A DNA stretch of 64,000 nt from Brachyhypopomus gauderio. Taxonomy: Eukaryota; Chordata; Actinopteri; Gymnotiformes; Hypopomidae. Under the pieces are notes generated by a model that was not told where the DNA came from, ran no database searches, and saw nothing but the letters and a program-made list of their open reading frames with translations. Positions 39,961 through 51,442 of the stretch are shown here, one piece after another; within the stretch, counting starts at the first letter, position 1, and each line of letters starts with the position of its first letter. Where the stretch lies: the NCBI RefSeq assembly GCF_052324685.1, contig NC_135221.1, positions 19,962,537 through 20,026,536 on the forward strand. The letters are read 5' to 3'. The position numbers and the translations under genes are program-made.

Positions 39961-42824
39961 TCAGCAGTGGTGGTGTTTCAGCATAGATGCAGGTACAGGT
40001 ACTGTAGGCAGGACCTGGTTATGGAAGACGAAGGTCTGAACCCGCTCAAACACCCAGAGGAAGATGAGCAGCACACTGACATACTGGATCCAGGCAAACT
40101 TGATTGTCTCCCAAAATCCTGGTCTATAGGTGGAACTCTCGGTCAAGGAGACAGACAGAGGAAATGGAGGAACACGAACAAATCACGGTCTTCACTGAGA
40201 AGCTGCTTAACTATGTGAACTCAACACATCCTTCATCTTATTATGGTAGTCTTATTACTCAGGAAAGTAAGTACAGATCAATTAAATCACAATGTTAGCA
40301 ACATTTTATATAACAAAATCACAATACTAGTTGATTTTTATATCATTCATTTAAAAGGGTTTTCTTTATTAAATGCTGATAAGTCACAGTGGATTAAGTA
40401 GAAGCTTCCCTTGGTACCTGAGGCAGTGACTCACAAGGGTGACTAGGGAAAGGATATCTGATTGTCTCAACTGGGTACCCGATTTCCACGTTAATCTGAA
40501 AGGGAACATTTGCAGCTCGACCAGCTGTCCACACTGGAGCTGGACAGGCGAGATGGGTCGTCACTGCAGGGAGGGACAAGGTGGGTCAGACGGCACCAGT
40601 CAACCCTGATGAGCTCACAGTGAGTCTGTGGCCACAGGATGAAGCCTTGGACACACACAGCTGTATACACCCCCCTACCTACTGATTCACAAACACACGC
40701 ATGCGCACACACACACACACGCCCACTCTCTGCTTACAGTTTCTCTCCTGGTAGGACCCGATGATTTTGGCCAGGTCATATGCACTAGCAAAGGGGCTGG
40801 CACCATCCACCACTGACACCTGAACATGGAGATGATGTCATTAAAAGGTATTGCACACAAGCAGAACCCAGCCAAGTCAACATCTGAAAATAACCACACC
40901 CCTTATCTGCTGAGGACGGTGTGCTTTTTGTTCTAACCAATTATAAGGTGCTTATTTGCATTTGTTTAACTGGTAGTTGTATGGAGGGTTCTGGCCTGGT
41001 TAGAACTAATTCTTGCAGCCACACCTGAGGATAAGACTACCTGCCCTGGTCTACCCCTCCCACACCTGAGGATAAGACTACCTGCCCTGGTCTACCCCTC
41101 CCACACCTGAGGATAAGACTACCTGCCCTGGTCTACCCCTCCCACACCTGAGGATAAGACTACCTGCCCTGGTCTACCCCTCCCACACCTGAAGATAAGA
41201 CTACCTGCCCTGGTCTACCCCTCCCACACCTGAGGATATGGATATCTGCACTGATATCTGCCCTGAGTCTACACATAGTGAGATAATTGGAGTCTTCTTA
41301 CATGAGAGCTACAGGTAAACCTGGCTGGTGAGTCATCCTTGCCAGAGCTCATTATTATAATTTACCTAATAAGCACCCTGTTATTTCTGCAGGAGCACTG
41401 TGCAGACGCATATATTTTTCTTTTGTTTCTGTACCTATGTAGTCACCAGTGTACCTGTGCTGTGTATGTGTGCCTGTGTGGGTGTCTCAGATTAACTATG
41501 CGGATGTCTCTGAGACTGTGTGGATGTCTCTGAGACTGTGCGGGTGTCTCTGAGACTGTAACTGTGCAGGTGTCTCCAAGACTGTAAGTGGGTGGATGTT
41601 TCTGAGAATGTAAGTGGGCGGATGTTTCTGAGAATGTAAGTAGGCGGATGTTTCTGAGAATGTAAGTGGGTGGATGTTCTCATAACACTAATCCATTCCC
41701 TGCAGATTTAAATATTTGTTTCTCGTGTCTGCCTACTTTTCCTGCTTTCTAGATATAATTACTGAAATAAAATTGATCAGATGTGCAGAGAACGCACACG
41801 GGTGGCGACACGCTTTTTCAGACAAGCTCACATTGTAAGATGTGTGTAGCCCACGGTGAGGAAGTGGAGTTCTCTGGTGGAGCCTCAGATCTCCACTGAC
41901 AAAGAGCTGCGATCCTGGGACAGAGGACGAGTGTTGAACCAGAGCGAGCGTCTGCATCACCACAGTAGACATCCGCTAAACACACGCATGCACACACGTA
42001 CGCGCACGTGTGCACACGTCCAGAGGGAGAGAGAGAGAGAGAGAAAGGTTCATGAGTGTGACTCAAAAACTATACAATACACAAACAGGTATAAGTTTGG
42101 TGAGTGAGGTACATGGAGATGCATACAAACAGCTGGTAGGAGAAGGTCAGCAGAAGCTGGACGCTGTACACTTGCTCTTCTGCTTTCAGAGGAACTGCGA
42201 GTTGCAGTATTAATCGGTCAGTCTTCCCATCCTGGTTCTGGTCCTGCTCTCGGACCTGTTTGAGGGACCAGCTTGGTCATGGCAATGCTCATCTACTACG
42301 AAACTACCCTGTAATTGGCTATGATAAATATCAGCTTATAAAGTAAGACTGTAACAGAAAACCCCATCAGACCGGATCTTTCAACCCACAGCAACGTTTG
42401 TCGCACATGCAGCACTTACAGACACGGCAGGGATGCGAAGATTATTTCCCAGCAGACGGTTGAAGTTAGGAAAGGTGCTCCACGCCACATACTCCCCCAT
42501 CACGCCGGTGGACCCGACAAGTAACATCTGATACTGGAAACGTACCACAGGTTGCTCTTCATACGTACTTCGTTTCAACCAAAAACCTGTTCGATACATC
42601 AACAAATCGGATATTGATTGATGATGTGTACTGAATCAAATACGTGAAAATAAAACGTAATGATATTAATAATAAATGTATGTACCTTGACTTCTGTAAG
42701 CAACGAGCAGCGGTGGGACGTACGTGAGACACAAAACCACCGCCACAAACAACGTGGCTCGTGTGCAAAAGCTGGTTTTATACCTTATCAGAGCCGGATG
42801 AGAGTACACTTCATAAAAGGCCAT
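39961..42824 (-). CDS. tmem231: Transmembrane protein 231, ciliary transition zone protein
   Basis: TMEM231 is part of the B9/tectonic (MKS) complex that guards the ciliary transition zone; human defects cause Joubert and Meckel syndromes. Seven coding exons (minus strand): 42686-42824, 42420-42586, 42127-42255, 41832-41975, 40738-40819, 40458-40563 and 39961-40129. They total 936 bases, giving 311 residues against 316 in human. Residues about 24-44 form the first membrane helix ([20 protein letters not shown]) and about 267-287 the second ([20 protein letters not shown]). The lumenal part keeps [13 protein letters not shown], the NQDGKTD motif, [14 protein letters not shown] and the sequon NLTT across an exon junction. 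All junctions are GT-AG except the last intron, which is AT-AC with U12 signals. The ATG at 42824 gives [10 protein letters not shown], matching human MALYELFSHP. The gene is head to head with gabarapl2, as in human. Confidence 0.95.
40130..40457 (-). other. tmem231: U12-type AT-AC intron of tmem231 (last intron)
   Basis: The 5' splice site on the minus strand is CAG|ATATCCTTTCC, an exact match to the U12 AT-AC donor consensus ATATCCTTT. The 3' end reads CTCCTTGAC then CGAGAGTTCCAC|CTATAG. TCCTTGAC (40142-40149) matches the U12 branch-site consensus TCCTTRAC, with the branch A 13 bases from the terminal AC, inside the usual 10-16 window. Splicing here joins ATC AG to C TAT and gives ETISYRPGFWE, matching human VISYQPGFWE. 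No GT-AG alternative restores that frame. Confidence 0.9.
41017..41236. repeat. 41-bp minisatellite in a tmem231 intron
   Basis: About five nearly identical copies of a 41-bp unit (cacacctgaggataagacta then cctgccctggtctacccctcc). High identity suggests recent expansion. Confidence 0.93.
41480..41685. repeat. 20-30-bp minisatellite in a tmem231 intron
   Basis: Copies of gtgtggatgtctctgagact and the longer variant gggcggatgtttctgagaat then gtaagt, in two homogeneous blocks. Confidence 0.85.
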
Positions 42825-43205
42825 CGTGTTTACTTTTACTACTGAGAACTGTCGTTTAGTTTTACACGTTTAGTTTAGGGCGCAAACACGAGACGCGTGT
42901 AGATGACCGAGTCAAACAAGCTCGTCTTGGCTGGATAACTTAGCTAGTTAGCATGTACGCTAGGTGACGTTTTATTGTTTACAGTTTTTATTGTTTTGGA
43001 ATGCTGTATGCTGTTATCTCCCTTTTATTATCTTTAAAACGCTGAATCAGCGAAAATGTTACTTTTACTAGTTGTCCATACAGTCACCCAGTTTAATTTA
43101 AAAGTGACGCTAGGATTTTAGCCTCACTCTTCTGTGTCGCTTACTTCCGGTCTGCAGGCGTCCGTTACCATGACGCCTGGCGACGTCACTACACCTCGCT
43201 TATTA
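42825..43205. promoter_or_regulatory. Candidate tmem231 promoter with ETS, X-box-like and CRE-like sites
   Basis: Upstream of the tmem231 ATG. An ETS core acttccgg lies at 43143-43150. A gttaccatgacgcc sequence (43164-43177) resembles an RFX X-box, whose left half (GTTACCAT) is perfect and right half degenerate. The sequence gacgtcac (43182-43189) is CRE-like. RFX control would suit a ciliary gene. Matches were judged by eye. Confidence 0.4.
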
Positions 43206-43355
43206 TGTTTAGTGTCAGAACCACGTTCATCCAAATGCATGATGTGTGTTTGCGAAAGACTTACTTATTGACAAGTTGTTTGTTGAAAAATACGATACAA
43301 TTAAATACAAGCTCATTTCAACGAGTTTGGTTTTTCTTTGCGTACATTAATGCAA

Positions 43356-44336
43356 CACTTCACGGTTATTCGTGTGAGGGTTTGACTGGACATGGTTATA
43401 TACACAGGTATTCATGTGGGGGTTTGACCGGACATGGTTATATACACAGGTATTCATTCATGTGAGGGTTTGACTGGACATGGTTATATACACGGGTATT
43501 TATACGAGGGTTTGACTGGACATGTTTATATACACTGGTATTCATGTGAGGGTTTGACTGGACATGTTTATATACACTGGTATTCATGTGAGGGTTTGAC
43601 CGGACATGTTTATATACACAGGTATTCATGTGAGGGTTTGACCGGACGTGTTTATATACACGGGTATTCATGTGAGGGTTTGACCGGACGTGTTTATATA
43701 CACGGGTATTCATGTGAGGGTTTGACCGGACATGGTTATATACACAGGTATTCATTCATGTGAGGGTTTGACTGGACATGGTTATATACACAGGTATTCA
43801 TTCATGTGAGGGTTTGAATGGACATGGTTATATACACGGGTATTTATATGAGGGTTTGACTGGACATGTTTATATACACGGGTATTCATGTGAGGGTTTG
43901 ACCGGACGTGTTTATATACACGGGTATTCATGTGAGGGTTTGACCGGACGTGTTTATATACACGGGTATTCATGTGAGGGTTTGACCGGACGTGTTTATA
44001 TACACGGGTATTCATGTGAGGGTTTGACCGGACGTATTTATATACACGGGTATTCATGTGAGGGTTTGACCGGACGTGTTTATATACACGGGTATTCATG
44101 TGAGGGTTTGACCGGACGTGTTTATATACACGGGTATTCATGTGAGGGTTTGACCGGACGTGTTTATATACACAGTTATTCATTTGAGGGTTTGGCCGGA
44201 CGTGTTTATAAATCTTCACGGGTATTCATGTGAGGGTTTGGCCGGACGTGTTTATATACACGGGTATTCATGCGAGGGTTTGACCGGATGTGTTTATATA
44301 CACGGGTATTCATGTGAGGGTTTGACCGGACGTGCG
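43356..44336. repeat. 42-bp minisatellite between tmem231 and gabarapl2
   Basis: About 23 copies of a 42-bp unit (ttcatgtgagggtttgaccg, then gacgtgtttatatacacggg, then ta), some with an extra attc. Each unit contains a TATA-like tttatatacac. It fills most of the 1.68 kb between the two start codons. The unit is 14 codons long and is open on both strands for about 150 codons per block (GYSCEGLTGRVYIH), with no sign of a real protein. Right-hand copies are mostly ccggacgtg, left-hand ones more mixed. Confidence 0.96.
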
Positions 44337-44506
44337 TCATCACGGCTCGGCACTGGCTAGTCAGCTAACTAGATTGTTGACGTTTTGTTATTGACGTTGT
44401 TGATGTTGGTAACATCGTAATTTCTCCTATTTAGTTAGATAATATTAATATTTGTATTCATCTTTCAATAATAGCATTACGCTACTGGAGCGCGGAACCT
44501 GCAAAA
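44337..44506 (+). promoter_or_regulatory. Candidate gabarapl2 proximal promoter and 5' UTR
   Basis: Only 170 bp separate the last array unit from the gabarapl2 ATG. The sequence tgcgtcatcac at 44334-44344 is bZIP-like. No TATA box other than those in the array is evident. Confidence 0.35.
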
Positions 44507-46470
44507 ATGAAATGGATGTTTAAAGAAGACCATTCCCTGGGTAATTGCGTTTCATTGGCAAGCTAACCTAGCTAGTTAGCATAGCTAGCATAGTTTAGCT
44601 ATCTTAGGCTGTCTGGCTGTCACGCAAGTTGGACTAGTTTTCCAGCCGTATCCTTAAATAAATATAGGTAGCTAGCATTAATGAGCCAAACGACAAACTC
44701 TCGGGGTTATTTATATATGTTTTGTGTGGTTAATGTCGCACCGTCGTGTTTACATTGTTGTGGCCAGGCCTAGCACTGATCCACCCTTAGGATGATAGAC
44801 AAGACATCAACTTATCCTAAATATCTCTCTAATCTCAAATATCATTTTATCATAATTATCTCTCTAATCTCAAATATCAGATTGTCCTAACTATCTCTAT
44901 TCAATACGCCAGCTCTTAAAATATTAGCCCCTTTTGTGTTTTCTAGAACAGACAATAACCGTGTAAACTGTAGATGGTTAAACCAACCTGCGAAAACCAG
45001 TTCAAGTCTCTAACACTAGCCAGCTAAATTAATGACTCCTGTTATTAAATACAAATGTAACGCTCTGAATGTAAAACCGACATTGTAACATCCAGAAGAA
45101 GAACGTTAGATATAATTCAAAGCGTTTAGGTCAATGGTTCTCAAATGCAGAGTGTGGGGTCAGTGCTTTAAACACACACCAAACGCAGTGGTCCAAAACA
45201 ATGTTCAAAACAAACTGTAAAATCGGGATGTCTTCTAATCACAACATGATTATTTCTGTGTTCATGATGTCCTGGCGTCAAGTTGCATAATTGAAGTGTA
45301 CGTGCAGGGAAATGCCTTCGAGTTCAGTGTTGCTCAATGTCCCCTGTCGGACACGCACACATCGCTGCTGGTTGTTCTGAGTTCTTTACCCCAAGTTGTT
45401 CTGCATGAACATAACTATTACAAAATAGGTGGTTGAAATTCCACCTTACCAAAACACAAAAAAGGAAGCATTTAAAAACATATTTTTGAAATCTGTCATC
45501 CTCCATTGTAAACATTCCCAGCCTGAGACTCCTGTTTTCTTATTTCCCATGCAGAGCACCGGTGTGTGGAGTCAGCCAAAATCCGCCACAAGTACCCAGA
45601 TCGGGTCCCTGTGAGTACCACACCTAGTTACACCCCTGAGCCCAATATTGAGATGTTACTGAACACTTTGATTACCTGGGGCAGGTTTGTTGGATTGAGT
45701 TTGGAACTAAACTCAGCATGCAAATGGGACACACTTTAGTTTGAACAATGGGGTTTGAATGGTGTTTGCATGTGGTCTGAATTAGTCAAAATAACCAGAC
45801 AGGGGCATCATTGTTGAGGAAAATTGTGCTCTGAAGCCAATACAATGGACCTTTTAAGTACCTGAGACACACACCTGCTCCTTCATGGGGCCTTCACCTG
45901 TAAGCTGAAACCTGAAAGAGTTTCATACAGCCCTGCGAGGTTTCCTGCTACCGGGTTTAGGGAAAACCTACGCTGTCTTTCATCAGCAGTGCAGATGGAC
46001 TCTAGCAGCTTCGCAGTGTTTCTGCTCATAACAAGAAGTGGCTGTTGTGGACCTGCAGTTTGGCTGAGTCACGTCTGCGCAGCCTTGTCTAGGTGGTTAG
46101 ACTTACTTCCTTTTCCACGTCTGAGCAGGTTATCGTAGAGAAGGTGTCTGGCTCACAAATACTGGACATTGACAAGCGGAAGTACCTGGTCCCGTCAGAC
46201 ATCACGGTAGCCCAGTTCATGTGGATCATTAGGAAGCGGATCCAGCTGCCCTCAGAGAAGGCCATCTTCCTTTTTGTTGACAAAACTGTGCCCCAGTCCA
46301 GGTGAGTCATGATGACCTCATATTTCAGACCCGTGTTGAAAATGTTGATGAACTGGGTTAACGGACGTATGTCTTTCAGTCTGACCATGGGGCAGCTGTA
46401 TGAAAAAGAGAAAGATGAAGATGGATTTCTGTACGTGGCATACAGCGGAGAGAACACCTTTGGATATTAA
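44507..46470 (+). CDS. gabarapl2: GABA(A) receptor-associated protein-like 2 (GATE-16), ATG8 family
   Basis: A ubiquitin-like protein conjugated to phosphatidylethanolamine during autophagosome growth and also involved in Golgi traffic. Four exons: 44507-44540, 45555-45610, 46129-46301 and 46380-46470, totalling 354 bases and 117 residues, the exact human length. The protein starts [15 protein letters not shown], continues through [20 protein letters not shown], and ends SGENTFGY. Gly116 is the residue exposed by ATG4 and lipidated; the single trailing residue is Tyr instead of human Phe. Hydrophobic-pocket residues ([18 protein letters not shown]) are kept. All introns are GT-AG. Upstream it diverges from tmem231; downstream it converges on adat1. 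Poly(A) signals occur at 46739 and 46827. Confidence 0.98.
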
Positions 46471-46738
46471 GGCCTTTGCATCAGAGCTCCGCCCATTGGA
46501 TCAGGTTAACCCCGCCCACTAGTCTCAGATGGTTCCTTCTGGACAAGGGCAAATCTGCTTATGTCTGGAGGTGTGGATGAAATGTCTTTGCATCAATTAT
46601 ACAATATCTGTATGTGTCACCTGTATTGTATTATGAAACTAAATAGTAGCATTAGTTAAATTCATTAAGATATTTTTGTGAATGGTATTGCAGTATTATT
46701 AGAGGTGCTTAATATTGTTTTAAGCGCTAATATACAGT

Positions 46739-46744
46739 AATAAA
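46739..46744 (+). terminator. gabarapl2 poly(A) signal, first candidate
   Basis: AATAAA, 269 bp downstream of the gabarapl2 stop codon. Confidence 0.5.
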
Positions 46745-46826
46745 TTAAGTTTTAATTTATCTTTTTCCCTGTATAAAAATATTTAAGAAAAACATTTGAA
46801 AGGTAAGGTAGCTGGATGACCTAACC

Positions 46827-46832
46827 AATAAA
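46827..46832 (+). terminator. gabarapl2 poly(A) signal, second candidate
   Basis: AATAAA within accaataaaaaaaataag. Its cleavage site would fall close to that of the opposing adat1 gene. Confidence 0.45.
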
Positions 46833-46865
46833 AAAAATAAGACAAAGAAACACTTGTCACATACA

Positions 46866-46871
46866 TTTATT
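46866..46871 (-). terminator. adat1 poly(A) signal
   Basis: AATAAA on the minus strand, about 310 bp downstream of the adat1 stop. Cleavage 10-30 bases further would reach the end of the opposing gabarapl2 transcript. Confidence 0.5.
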
Positions 46872-47180
46872 ATAACTGCACATAGAACTCTGAACTTAAG
46901 ACAGACTATAATCCAATCAGATGCCCGATTGTTGAAAGCAAGCAGCCAGACTGTTGGGTCAGTTTACACACCCCTTTACACACACACACCAGAATGGCGG
47001 CATCGACTGTACTTTTCTGCACCTTTGGGCCCATAAAACTCTATTTAAAGCCTCTTTGCCCTAAAAATCCATTTAACGCCTCACTGCAAAGAGACGAGGA
47101 GGTCGCGACCTTGTTGCCAAGACGACTTTGTGACTGTGACTTTGCCACAGTCAGTACTGTGCTTGCTGCAGTGCACAGGA

Positions 47181-48761
47181 TTAGTCTCCAGTGAGGGTTC
47201 TGTCTGTGTCTTTATGGGTCTGTGTTTGGGTCAGGTGCTGGTCCTGTTGCAGGCAGGGGGCTCGGTGGATATCTCCGCTGAATTGCAGCAGCTGTCGGGG
47301 GCTTCTGGGCCACAGTGTGAAGGCGTGGGTGCGCAGCAGGGTCCAGGCTTGCTGGTATTCCTCTGCTGCTTGCTTATAGTCCCAGTACGAGCGGAGCTCC
47401 CTCCCCCTGCAACACACAGATTGCTAGTGTTGAACAATGGGACATAACGGGCTTCACCTGGACCGAGCTACAGCTACACCGCCTGTCCCGCCATTCCAAC
47501 TGCTGCCTTCATTTCATGAGTAGAGGACAAGAACAGATAACCTGAGAAGCAGCCAAACGCTAACCTCACACTTACTGACCCTAATGTTAACATTAACCTA
47601 ACCCTAACCTCACTCTTACTGACCCTAATGTTAACATTAACCTAACCCTAACCTCACACTTACTGACCCTAATGTTAACATTAACCTAACCCTAACCTCA
47701 CTCTTACTGACCCTAATGTTAACATTAACCTAACCCTAACCTCACTCTTACTGACCCTAATGTTAACATTAACCTAACCCTAACCTCACTCTTACTGACC
47801 CTAATGTTAACTCTAACCCCACCCTAACCTCACACTTACTGTCCCTAATGCTAATACTAACCTCACCCTAACCGTCCAGAACGTACAACTGCACCCCAGA
47901 GACCTTCACACTCTAAACACGAGTTTTTAATACCAGTGAAAATGTCACTGTTGAATACACAGAACTTGTAAGTACACATATATTTTACAGTCTTTGATCA
48001 TACAAGTTATATAATAATGTGCAGATGAGGAGCACACAGTCTGTATGTCGTCTCTCTGGACAAAAGGATGAATTCACACACTGTACCTACATCACTCAGG
48101 ACCTGAACATTACATCAAATGTGCTGTTGTGAAACAGAGACACAGAGTTCAGTAGTGGGGCTGGCTCTGGAGGGAGGGGGGGGGGCAGTAGGATCAGGTG
48201 ATGGGGCCAGGTGCAGAACATGCACTGTTCCCCACAATGGACACACACACACACACACACACACACACCTGGGGGGTGGGCTCACCTGAGGGACTCTGGT
48301 AACTGAGAGTCTTCAGTTATAGCCAGAAGTTTCAAGAATGAATGAAAAAGTTCCAGCTTGCTAATGAACGATCTATATGAAGAAAATAATATTAGAACAT
48401 AATAAACAAATGTCCACTGTTAAAGCACAGGGGCACAATGGAAAAGAAAATAAAGACACATGGGTGTGCACACTGAGAACTAGTGTATGTTTGGGTAAAA
48501 AGCTATAAATATGGAGGGTGCAAGTGGGGGGGGGGGGGGGGGGGCACACGTGTGGATGGTGTGTGTGTGTATATGTAGGGCACTGACTGGGCACATGTGT
48601 GTGTGGCACTGACCGGGTGCATATGTGTGGTGTGTGTGTGTGTATGTGGGGCACTGACCGGGCCTGTAATGTCCCCCGTGTTTTTTTCGTTGCTCCTTGC
48701 TTGTATCCATTGGCAGTGACATCTAGAGGCTGGGTGGAGACAGCGCACCAGCTTATAGCTG

Positions 48762-48817
<56 letters not shown>

Positions 48818-51396
48818 CAGCTCTGACACCATCAGTAAGACTAATCTAACCTGCTACACTTTGCACAGCACCGTTCTACCTGGAAATACATCACGTATGA
48901 GGAGGGCCAATGCTTTCATCTCCGTTCCACTGCCTGTGTGATGAGCTTAGATTAAACTGCTAGCTGATATTTCTAAGAGTGAAGGTATCTGCAGGCTGGA
49001 TCCCTGCCGTACTAAAGCTCCGCCTCTCTTGTAAAGGGAGGCTAGTGCAATCACAGCTGACACCTGTACATGAATACCGTGGCTAAAGAACCTGGAGGGA
49101 AAATGAGCCCAGCGTCTTCCAGGCTGCTGGTGGGCTGGAGCTGCTTAATCGCCAGCTAGTCCAAGACCCAGTGACCTTTGACCTCAGGACATAGGGTGTG
49201 TTATCTTTCTATAAAGTTTGGCCTCTGAACCTGATAAAAACAAATCTGAAGTATTGCCGGCTGAATAAATGTAACAAAACGAGCAACCCAGGCAGACGCC
49301 CCCTCACTCACCTGCCCCACATGGTACTAGTCTGGTCTGTGTGTGATTGTGGGATTGCTGCGTGTGTGGGCGAGCGTGGAGGAACTCCAGATTGGACTGC
49401 TGCAGTGCTGGAGGCTGCTGGGAGAACCCTGCTGGGAGACCCCTTACATGCGCACATCTGGGCAAAGCAAGAAAGACAACAGGGACTTGTGGTGACCTGC
49501 AGGGGCACGAGCTCCACGTTCTACAGTAACGCAGCGCACACGCGGTGAATCAGCTCAAAGACGACTTAAACTCGGCTCAGGAACCACTCTCTGCTCACCA
49601 CTGTAACTGCAAGACTCCTGAGATCATTTTAATGTCTTCAGCAAATTCATAAAATGTCTTATGTCCCATCATATTTCAGAATTTTATTGCACCTTAGCAA
49701 CTTAGTGCTCCCCAGTGATGACTGATGGTAATGTAAAATCAGAGAGTCAACACCACACAGCAGAGCTAGCATTGCCTCTGTGAGCTCTCCGGTCCTGCAG
49801 GATATACTGCACACGTCTCCATGAGCAGGTCTAGCCTCACTGACATGGTGCTGATGACCAAGACAAACACGCCACCCTGTACCCAGCAGTAACCACTCAT
49901 TAACCACTCTGACATGACAATGGGGAAACACTGACAGCTCTGACAAACACAGCAGAGTCCCTGGATTAATGAGCCTGGATTAACAAGCCTGGATTTGTTC
50001 ACTATGGGCAATAATCCGAAGTTTAACATACATAAATATTGACAACAATGACAGGCAGCAGGATTTGACCACTAGCAGAATACACAGAGACTAGCATGGG
50101 CTGAATGACTCAACACACTGCAACGTTTCATACAATGTAAAATCAAACTATGGCCAATTACATCAACTAAAATGCTAACACTGGTTTAGGGTCATCGCCA
50201 AACCCTGACGCTTTCTACATGATTAGCTTGGTTAGCTTTCTATATGATTAGCTTGGTTAGCTTCCTATATTAGCTTGACTGTTTGTGCACTCCAGCTAAA
50301 CTGCCTTTTGCTCAGTGGCCACAAGCCCTTCTGATATCTACCACTCGGCAGAGAATTGTTACAACTCCAACACACCTGGTCCAGATAATTACTAGTCTTC
50401 ATTACTACAGGTGGGCTAGACTACTCTCAACTACTCAAGCCTGCTGATTTTCTAACCAGCACTGGAAAAACAAGTGCTACATAAATCAAGATTTGTACTA
50501 AATTACTGGCTGAACGGAGCGTGTGCAGGGCGTTTAGCCAAACTGAGCGTGTGCAGGGGGGGTGTGTGACCTGCTCAGAGCTCTCTCCATGGCCTGCTCG
50601 CTATACGGACACTTCCCCACCACCACGGCACTGAAGTAGATGCCTCCTTGTAGGAAGTGGGACAGCAGCGCCCCCTGGAAACCAAGCACAGTCCAGCGGG
50701 CCAGTTTGTCGCTGCAGGACAGGGAGAGTGTGGGCTGGCCCCGACCCGGTTTCACACGCAACACCCCCACTGTATGGAATCCCAGTCCAGGCAGCAGGGG
50801 GTCCGCCGGGCCTCCGTACACACACTTGGCTCCAGTACGGTGAAGGTCGGGCAGCTGCTGGCCCCGGCCGCCCTCCGGGTGGTCGAGTCCCGGACCTTCA
50901 GCGGGTTTCTCCGCTGCAGTCCCACTCTCGGCCTCTAAGGGGCGCTGTGCTGTGGGCCGAGGGGGCTCCGCGCTGACTTTGAGGCGCTTGCTTGGCGCTG
51001 CCGTGGGGCTGTTTGCGCGCCGCCTCACACCTCCTTGCTCTGAAATCCGATTGGCCTCGTGGCAGTTCTCCTGCGCTGTGACTGGAGGGCAAGGCTGGGC
51101 CGGGCTGTCACTCATGGGGATGATGGAGGCGTCTCCGCCTGCATGAGGTAGTGAGGACAGCAATATCAGCAAGAGCTGTGTGAGGTGAACGAGACAGCAC
51201 ACAAGGTGGCCCGAGTGACGCTGATACTGTGAGGTGTGTGTGTGTGTGTGTGATTAACACACAGGGTGTGTGACTGCTGAAGAACAGGAATGTGACTCCA
51301 GGTCGTAGCCTCCACTTCCCTTTCTGATCACCAGGACAGAAGATCGTGCTGCACTCTCCCCTCAGTGCTACACCCAGCTGCTCCATCAGATACCTG

Positions 51397-51442
<46 letters not shown>

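Noticed and set aside
43434-44233. Possible repeat protein with GYSCEGLTGRVYIH units
   Set aside because: Open on both strands, unit of 14 codons, no initiation or splicing evidence; it is the 42-bp minisatellite.
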